DNA of 64,000 nt from Chelonoidis abingdonii (lineage: Eukaryota > Chordata > Testudines > Testudinidae). A model generated the notes under the pieces. The model had not been told where the DNA came from. It ran no database searches and saw nothing but the letters and a program-made list of their open reading frames with translations. Positions 57,489 to 64,000 of the stretch are shown one piece after another (the stretch's first letter is position 1; the number at the start of each line of letters is the position of its first letter). The stretch lies in contig NC_133773.1 in NCBI RefSeq assembly GCF_003597395.2, positions 66,960,560-67,024,559 of the forward strand, in the 5' to 3' direction. The position numbers were made by a program, and so were the translations under genes.

Positions 57489-58404
57489 TTATTGTGGTGG
57501 CTCTTCAAACTCCTTACAGTGAATGTATTGTTTCATGGGTCTGTCCACCATAACTCCTTTGTTTATCTTATGTGTCCTGAACAAATGTTCATTTGGTATA
57601 TGCTTTCTCCAAATATTTTAGTGGTAATGTTTATACGGAAATTTACTAACCCTGTCTGACGAGTTATTTATCTTTTAGCATAATTTAAATTTAAAATATA
57701 AAGGTGGGAAATGCTCATGTTCAAAGACTAGAAGATTTGGCAAGTCCTTGAGTCTTCTGGACTCATTCTGTTGACTTGCAAGCTTCTTTGCAGCTGTTAT
57801 TAAAAAAAATGTAAATGTCTTATATGCTCTGAAGCAGAAGACAATTTCAAACGCAGCTGAAACAAGTCTAGAACAGTGATACACTAAAAACTTGCACTTT
57901 ATACCTCAAATCACTATCAGATACTTAGAAAGGTGGGCATGGAACGGACCTCAGGAGGTCATCTTGTCTATCCCCCCTCTCCTCATGTACTATGTTCAAA
58001 CAATGCCATTGTGCCTGTAGTCTCCTTTGCTGGTCTATTGATTTTTATGTCATTTTCAAAATTCAACACAAAATACCATTATCTCTCTCTTTTTACATGT
58101 ACAACTGGACATACATTGAAATGTAAGATCAAAGTCCTAAACCCTATGATAATTCATTTAGCCTCCTTCATATTATACACTGAACAATACATATTTTCCC
58201 TCACAAATTGTGCTTGATCATGATCTTGTTGCTTCAGTGCTGATGGCTTTTATATTGTGTCGGCTACTCTTATGTAGTTAAGGTTTATAGTGCAATACTT
58301 TGTCAGCTCTCTTCATAAAACAAAAGTGGCTTCAGCACTGACTGCTCTCTCTGTTACCTTATCAAAAATTCCAACAGCTTAGTCAGCCGAGATTTATAAT
58401 AAAA
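57489..58404. other. Unassigned, with a CR1 tail fragment
   Basis: No gene recognised. Holds the CR1 piece at 57,925-58,010. Confidence 0.4.
57925..58010 (-). mobile_element. CR1 3'-end fragment, reverse
   Basis: GGAACGGACCTCAGGAGGTC then ATCTTGTCTATCCCCC is the reverse complement of the CR1 tail (GATGACCTCCTGAGGTCC type). Terminal octamers are missing. Confidence 0.55.
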
Positions 58405-58650
58405 AATAGTACCTTGCACTTCTATAGAGCCTTTTACCTGAGGATCTGTAAGCACTTTACAAATGTAAACATAGAAGTCTTCTATGAGACAGATAAACGT
58501 TGTCTTAATTTTCTGCATAAAATTACGTCAAGCATGTTAAGTGACTGGCCTAGGTCACCGAGTGAGCCCATAGCAAATCTTGTCAAAAGAACCCAAATCT
58601 CCTGAATCCTAGTCCTGTGCATTAGACCATGCTTACTCCATTTCAAACCA
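58405..58650 (-). repeat. MIR-type SINE, reverse
   Basis: The order on + is CTTCTATAGAGCCTTTTACC, GAGGATCTGTAAGCACTTTA, GACAGATAAACG, TTAAGTGACTGGCCTAGGTC, then ACCGAGTGAGCCCATAGCA and CTCCTGAATCCTAGTCC. This is a MIR-type SINE read in reverse, nearly full length on its 3' side. Confidence 0.75.
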
Positions 58651-59112
58651 TAGTAGCTATTTTTAATTAGCTCATATTTCTTCATATGTTTTAATATCTA
58701 TTTAATTTTACACATGACCCACATTCTGTGTGTACAAGTTATTATAGGGGCATTCTCAGTTTATAGATAGATTATAGTCTCTCTTTCTATGTGTGCTATT
58801 TTTCTGTGGTTCTCAGCTAGTTGCTAAGCACTTGACAATTAAAAACAGTGACTCCACAGCTTATCAACTGCTACTGTGTCCATCCCTTGTTCTCTTATGG
58901 CTAAATACAGCATGTGATTTTATAAAGCACCCCATCTAACTATAACAGTCCGTCCTAATTAGAAACCATATTTATCTAATTTCTGCTCAGTAACTTCTGC
59001 CTACAAAGCTGTAGCTGTGTATTTTCCATGACTGACCTCATAGTACATCTGTCTCTTCTGTAAGATAAAATAAAAAGCCCCGTGCATTACACTGTAGAAT
59101 ACAAGGCTCTAA
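58651..59112. other. No recognised features
   Basis: AT-rich; nothing identified. Confidence 0.4.
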
Positions 59113-59420
59113 GGATATAGCGACACTGCAGCTGGGTATGTTGTTCTCAGCATGGTTAAACAGACACACACAAGTTCTGCTTGAGCTAGCATGGTAAAAA
59201 TAGCTGCATAGCTTAGAGTAGCATGTGCAGTGGCTTGAGGTAGGTGCCCGAGTATGTACCCAGAGGGTCCTGGCCGGTTTGCACACAGGTGGTTAGCCCA
59301 AGCTACTGCTCATGCTACCACCAGATTCATGGCTATTTGTGTGTGCTAGCTCAAGAAGACGAAGGGTGTCTGTCTATACACGCTGGTAAACAAAGACTTC
59401 TGCCACCTGTACTTTCCAGG
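59113..59420. mobile_element. Palindromic MITE (CACTGCAGCTGGG end)
   Basis: TAA at 59,110-59,112 precedes GGATATAGCGACACTGCAGC. The left arm TAGCATGGTAAAAATAGCTG and right arm ATGGCTATTTGTGTGTGCTA, CTCAAG are inverted. The right end is diverged near CACGCTGGTAAAC. Non-coding, probably the same TWA-target class as 19,854 and 40,710. Confidence 0.55.
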
Positions 59421-59818
59421 TCTGTATCAACTAAAACACTGAGTCTTTTGAAAACTCATTTCAAATCAACTAGGTATATAAATAAATTGCAGGCCAAGTA
59501 TTGCACATATATTTAATGTTGTGCGTTATTGTGACCCAGGTAACTCTTGGTGCCAACTGGCAAAGGGCACTGGATAGAGGTTACAGGAGTCTGCTGGGTC
59601 TGGTAGGTACATTCTAGTTCACCAGATGATGACATGTGAGGTCCCAAATGAAAGTTGGTGTCACACCAGTCATCAGTGAAATCCATGTACAGATGTTGTG
59701 TAAGGAGCTATGTATTTATACTGAAAATATATTCTTAAAGTCTGTAGTTAGGTACTGGTCCCCAACAAAAGGTGAAAAATAGGTTCTGTTAGACAAGAAA
59801 TGTTTATTTCTCTCTTTA
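59421..59818. other. No recognised features
   Basis: Nothing identified. Confidence 0.4.
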
Positions 59819-59826
59819 TATGTACA

Positions 59827-60219
59827 CATAGGCGCTGACTCCATGGGTGCCCTGGGGTTGGAGCAACCATGGGGAAAAAATAGTGCGTGCTGAGCACGTA
59901 CCGGCAGCCCCTCTATCGGAACCTCCCCCAACCCCCAGTACCTCCTGCCTGCTGGCGGGCCCCACCAATCAGCGCCTCCTCACCCTCCCAGCCCTCACCG
60001 CCTGCCATGGATCACCTGTTTTGTGGCATCAGGAGGTGCTGGAGGGGAGGGAACTGGAGTGAGGATGCAGCGCTCAGGGGAAGGGGGTAGAACTGGAGGT
60101 GGGGTGGGGGCAGAGCAGGGGTGGGAAGAAGCAAGGTGGTGGGGCCTTAGGGGAAATGGTTGGATCTGGGTGGAGGTGGGGGGGGGAACCCCCAGCTGAT
60201 TAGAAACTCAGCATCGATG
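59827..60219 (+). mobile_element. 393-bp hAT-like MITE (same family as 4,339-4,658)
   Basis: The left end CATAGGCGCTGACTCC and the reverse of the right end, CATCGATGCTGAG, form a short inverted repeat. The flanks TATGTACA (59,819-59,826) and CATGTACA (60,220-60,227) agree at seven of eight positions. The interior has a C-rich half and a G-rich half. It matches the 4,339 element in opposite orientation. Non-coding. Confidence 0.65.
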
Positions 60220-60227
60220 CATGTACA

Positions 60228-60879
60228 CTGCGTATTATCTCATTCACAGTGGGTCTTCTTCCACTAGTCTGAATTGTATGCAAATAAAGCATTGTAAGAC
60301 CTTCAGAAAGAAACTAACAGGAAGAAAAAAACATAATGGGAAGAGAACCTTATCCTGAGATGCACTTCAAAGTTTTGCTCTATTGTGTTTGGGGAGAAAA
60401 GACACCCCAGGATCCATCACATAACAAGGAAAAAGCAAATTTGCTTCATAAAAGCAGGCTCTCAACAAGACTGCTTCATGCTAAGGGCAGGTAGTGGTAA
60501 GTACCTCCCAACCCTGGCTGCCACATTATACTTTGACAATGAGTCACTGGACCTTCAAAGTAATTTTTGTCACCTATAATTGAAATTCAACACCATACTT
60601 GAAATGGCAGGGGAAAATGGTCTATTCCAAGGTATATTCTAGAAGGAAGCACTGGGGAATGGAGGGTATACTCCTCTTCTAGTGGATCAAGTTCCTTCAC
60701 AAATACTGCATGTGCCTGCAAGCCATTGAGTTATCTGGGAATAATTTCTAGTACATTGTTGTATAGTATGAAAATATTCCACCTGGCTATCTGGGTAGTT
60801 GGAAAATAATTCCTATGCTCACCAGTGCAGAAGAAAGCAATTCATTAATTAATTAAACCTTGAAACATCTGATGAAGTT
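60228..60879. other. No recognised features
   Basis: AT-rich; nothing identified. Confidence 0.4.
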
Positions 60880-60975
60880 GAAATATAAAAGGTAAACTGA
60901 GGCACAGATGGATAAACAGAGAATGATTGAATAATTTTGCCTAAGGTCACAAAGTCAGTAGCAGAGATGGATATA
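60880..60975 (-). repeat. MIR-type SINE, first part (interrupted by CR1)
   Basis: GGTAAACTGAGGCACAGATG, then GCCTAAGGTCACAAAGTCAG and TAGCAGAGATGG is a reverse MIR-type SINE. The continuation (ATAGATCCCAGTAATTCTC) is at 61,093 onward, after the CR1. Confidence 0.7.
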
Positions 60976-61086
60976 ATAAATGTCTATCAGGGATGGTCTA
61001 GACAGTATTTGGTCCTGCCATGAGGGCAGGAGACTGGACTCAATGACCTCTGAGGTCCCTTCCAGTCCTAGAGTCTATGAATCTAT
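60976..61086 (+). mobile_element. 111-bp CR1 3' end inserted in the MIR
   Basis: A severely 5'-truncated CR1: GGTCCTGCCATGAGGGCAGG, ACTGGACTCAATGACCTCTG, AGGTCCCTTCCAGTCCTA, ending in the octamer-like tail TCTATGAATCTATGA. GATATA occurs at 60,970-60,975 and 61,087-61,092, a 6-bp target duplication. Confidence 0.85.
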
Positions 61087-61092
61087 GATATA

Positions 61093-61140
61093 GATCCCAG
61101 TAATTCTCTTTCCTAGATCTGTACTATTGCATCAGTAATA
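61093..61140 (-). repeat. MIR-type SINE, second part
   Basis: Resumes as ATAGATCCCAGTAATTCTCT, matching the AGAACCCAGGAGTCCTGACT side of the reversed SINE. Confidence 0.55.
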
Positions 61141-61365
61141 AGTAATTAACCATCATACACTAAAACTGATTTCATATGCCGTTTATGATTTTGAGTTGTA
61201 AATAACCATAGGTACAATTTTGACAGCACAAATATTACAGTTACATTGTATTTTCCTAATGCGCTTAGCCTTATTGTACTTGCAAATCACAAATCAAGAC
61301 AAAAATGTTCAAACTCATCTGAAGTTAGGCACTTCAAATCCTTGCATGCATATAAATAAATTTAG

Positions 61366-61448
61366 TCTGACTTTCAGAGGTGGTGAGCACTCAATTCCCA
61401 GTAAAGTCATGGGAAATATGGGTAGTCATCACCCATGAAAATCAGAGC
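61366..61448. repeat. Palindromic amniote repeat (related to 30,867)
   Basis: CTGACTTTCAGAGGTGGTGAG and CATCACCCATGAAAATCAGAG are inverted arms around CAGTAAAGTCATGGG. Confidence 0.6.
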
Positions 61449-61935
61449 TATAATTTGAAGTTTAAAGTGATGAACACTTCTTATTTTAAAGGCCTTTTCC
61501 TTCTCAGAAGGTGCTTCACAGCAATTGTGCAGAGAGCAAATTTATATTAGGGAGGTCTTTCACTAGTCTCTAGGGCTACTTGAAATCTTTCCTATGTGCT
61601 GCTTTTTCTGCCTTTGCAGCCTTCTCCGAAACCCTATATTGTCTGCATATCTTCTCTATTTCTTTGTCCTTTTCTCTGTATCTTGAATACCCCTCAAGAG
61701 TTATGCCTGTGACTTGCACTTTTCCTTTTTTGCTTTCAGAGTTTTATGCTCCGCAATCGTGCTCATGTTCCAGATGCAGTTCATGCATCTTTCTTCCATC
61801 CTCTTCAATGGCCCACTGTGGAAGAACCAGACCATTACAGGTGATGCCTATCAGGGACTCTCATGGACAGATACTGAAAACACATGAACAAGCCAGATGA
61901 TAGAAAGAATATTTCCATTGCATATTAAGCTGTCC
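61449..61935. other. No recognised features
   Basis: A chance 106-codon frame lies at 61,580-61,900 in CT-rich sequence, with no domain. Nothing else. Confidence 0.4.
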
Positions 61936-61939
61936 AGAG

Positions 61940-62720
61940 TGGACAATCAGACACAGATGCAAGAAAAAATGTAAATACAGAATTAGAAATAGAAGGAAGA
62001 CCAATAACACCCCATGAAATTAAGGCAGCCATCAAAGTTTTCAAACAGGTGAACACTCTTGTGGCTGACAGAAGTCAAATAGAGGCACTGAAGGTGGTGG
62101 GGAGTGGCAGGAATTCTGAATGAGCAGCTAACAAAACTTTAATGAAATATATGTAAAAGAAGTGCCACGAACCTGAAAAAGTGGCATCATGGCACAAACT
62201 GGAGAGACATTGTGCTGCTATCAGTCCAGGGAAGCAGCATTATGCTGAACAGAATAAAGAAGGCAGTGGATGAAATATTACAAGAACAACAGGCTGGGTT
62301 CCATCCAAGTAGTCCATGTTGTGAACAGATATTCACTTTTTGACCGATCATTGAAAAAACTAATGCTACAGCTTAAAACCAATCTTAATCTACTTTACTG
62401 ATTTTGAGAAAGCATTTGACAGTATCCATACAAGGATCTTGTGGAGTATTGCTAGAAGCTATGGGACAAGTTGATCAACATAGAAAGGAATTTATATGTT
62501 GGAAGTAGATGCACAGTAAAACTGGGTACAGGCCTGTGTGAGTGGCTTGATATTGTGACTGGAGATAGGTGACGTTCACCAATTCTCTTTGCATAGCAAT
62601 AGACTTGGCGATGAAACTGACAACAAAAGAGCATCATGGCTGATGTAAAATGGGATAGTGGACATGAGTGACAATAACCTTAACTTTGCCAACAAAATTG
62701 CTTTACTCAGTATAGCATGG
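61940..62720 (+). pseudogene. Second non-LTR reverse transcriptase remnant (RTE/I-like)
   Basis: Degenerate RT in shifting frames: EIKAAIKVFK near 62,020 (start of the RT domain, EVxxAIxxLK type), QQAGFHPS-like near 62,290, TDFEKAFDSIHTRILW near 62,395 (first catalytic Asp region), RRSPILFA-like near 62,575, and LNFANKIALLS near 62,680. The last is the catalytic FADD box with both catalytic positions changed (FANK). The FEKAFDS and LxFADDIALLS motifs differ from the element at 7,490, so this is another family. It is 5'- and 3'-truncated and dead. Confidence 0.65.
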
Positions 62721-63185
62721 AACAGTATGATTGGATACAAGTATAATCATAAGACAGAGTACTCTTTCAGGAACTGGCAAGTAATTTCTGTCTCCTCAGC
62801 AGCAGCCCCCTTCCTAATGCACTGTCCTCTTCACAAGAGTTTTTAAAAATTGAGTACAGCTGTTTGGCATTTTCCCAGGAACTTGTGATAAAAGTCCTTT
62901 GGGTCCTATCTTCCCACTTCCACTGCAGGTGCTGCCTCCCATTGTTAGGGAAACTGAGACAAAGAATAATCAATGTCAACTCCATGAGGCCCTGTGTCCC
63001 AAAATATTTGTATTTCCCATTACTATAAGCAAGACCATTTCCCTAGCTTACCTGAATGACAGGAAAGTGGTCTACCTGTAAACACTTACAATTTTGTGAG
63101 CACTAACAATGAACAATGTTTGCAATGTGATTTTAAAACCGAAATGAAGTGACATAGGATGTGCATGACTCGGAAGGGACTGTAG
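62721..63185. other. No recognised features
   Basis: AT-rich; nothing identified. Confidence 0.4.
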
Positions 63186-63385
63186 TGTTGTTATAGTCAT
63201 GTTGGTTCCAGGATATGACAGAGACAAAATGAGTGAGATAATATGTTTTATTGGGCCAGTTTCTGTTTGTGAAAGAGACAAGGTTTTGAATGAGAGAGAG
63301 AGAGCGCGCAAGTTCCATAGAGCTTGAAAGCTTGTTTCTTTCACTAACAGAAGTTGGTTCAATAAAACATAAGACCTCAGCCCCC
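63186..63385. mobile_element. Head-to-head inverted pair of Penelope-like 3' tails
   Basis: The left arm (63,186-63,287) reads GTTGTTATAGTCATGTTGGT, then TTTTATTGGGCCAGTTTCTG. The right arm (63,317-63,385) reads GAAAGCTTGTTTCTTTCACT, AACAGAAGTTGGTTCAATAA. The second is the imperfect reverse complement of the left arm's inner part. Between them is a (GA)n plus GCGCGC spacer (63,288-63,316). The sequence type (CGAAAGCTTGTCTCTC...) is a common reptile repeat that I associate with Penelope-like tails. That family name is less certain than the inverted structure. Confidence 0.5.
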
Positions 63386-64000
63386 CTTTTCTCTTGGAGG
63401 GGATTAACATTTGACAGCACAATGGATTGTTGGAGGATTTGTTTTTTTAAAACAAGGCTTTTGGTACAAATCACTTAGAAGTGTGTGGTTATCATCACTT
63501 TTTAAAAAATAGGCTGGTGTTAATGCAGTCCTATTTAGGATGAATGCCAAAGCTATCAAAACATCTGTCTTTATCTTGAAAAAAGAATAGAGAATGCCCA
63601 AAACACTACAGCCAACAAAGGATCAGAAATTCACATTTTATTAAGATAGGAAAGTCGTATTTTTAAGTATTAAAGATGATCACAAAGAACTGAATATTAT
63701 ACTAATTCAGCTCAGTGCTTCAGACACCCGCTGGAGTGCATGGTAACAATACTCAGGGTAACACATGCATAAGGTAAGACTGCATTCATTACTTCCTTTG
63801 GAACAGAGATTTTTTTCCATATAATGGTGAGTGTTTTGTGCTTTGTACCATGCAAAATATACCCCAATGCTACTGGCCATGAAGCGTCAGGCTCTTTAAT
63901 TGGACGGGGTTCGGGCAGTGTGTATTAGCTCAATCTTGCATGAACCCATTGACTTGAAATCTAAAGTTAGGTGGAAAACAGTCACCTGAAATATTCAAAA
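63386..64000. other. No recognised features
   Basis: AT-rich to window end; nothing identified. Confidence 0.4.

Overview
This window looks like non-coding DNA from a vertebrate nuclear genome, most probably a turtle (Testudines) or at least a sauropsid. The evidence is the repeat content: the CR1 3' tail, MIR-type SINE fragments, Harbinger and hAT elements, palindromic MITEs with a GGGTATGTCTACAC-type end, a Penelope-like element, an R4-clade LINE and several solo LTRs. I recognised these from general familiarity with sauropsid repeats, not from a search. I found no host protein-coding exon, rRNA or functional tRNA. The open reading frames present are chance frames or decayed transposon genes.

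Layout. 1-3.6 kb is a decayed Harbinger element with a Myb/SANT-like gene on + and a DDE transposase on -. 4.3-8.7 kb holds an hAT-like MITE, a MIR, a CR1-like LINE and an RTE-like reverse transcriptase remnant. 10.0-11.75 kb is a reverse-strand LTR followed by a CR1 fragment that runs into a 224-base N gap. 17.1-18.1 and 21.6-23.4 kb are LTRs with internal tandem repeats; the second has a perfect ATATG target duplication. 24.4-26.4 kb is a Penelope-like element (RT, GIY-YIG remnant, hammerhead-like motif) split by a 559-bp solo LTR. 27.9-29.1 kb is an L2-like LINE split by a 198-bp hAT MITE. 31.65-32.63 kb is a 983-bp hAT element. 35.4-37.0 kb is a solo LTR next to a 616-bp hAT, whose target duplications share one base. 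39-43.6 kb is a cluster of MITEs and hAT-like elements, some carrying a tRNA-like palindrome.

The most important region for a user is 46.07-56.6 kb. An R4-clade LINE on the - strand lies between two (TA)n tracts. Around a 25-N gap the assembly holds the same locus twice. 51,271-56,300 is an error-rich second version of 46,072-51,245. This is almost certainly a gap-filling artefact and not a real duplication. The R4 element begins with a tRNA-like, Pol III-promoter-like sequence.

56.6-64 kb has scattered MIR, CR1, hAT and MITE copies, a second RT remnant and an inverted pair of Penelope-like tails. The elements form no functional system together; they record layered, nested insertions. The best candidates for novelty are the tRNA-like head of the R4 element and the tRNA-like palindrome shared by several DNA transposons.
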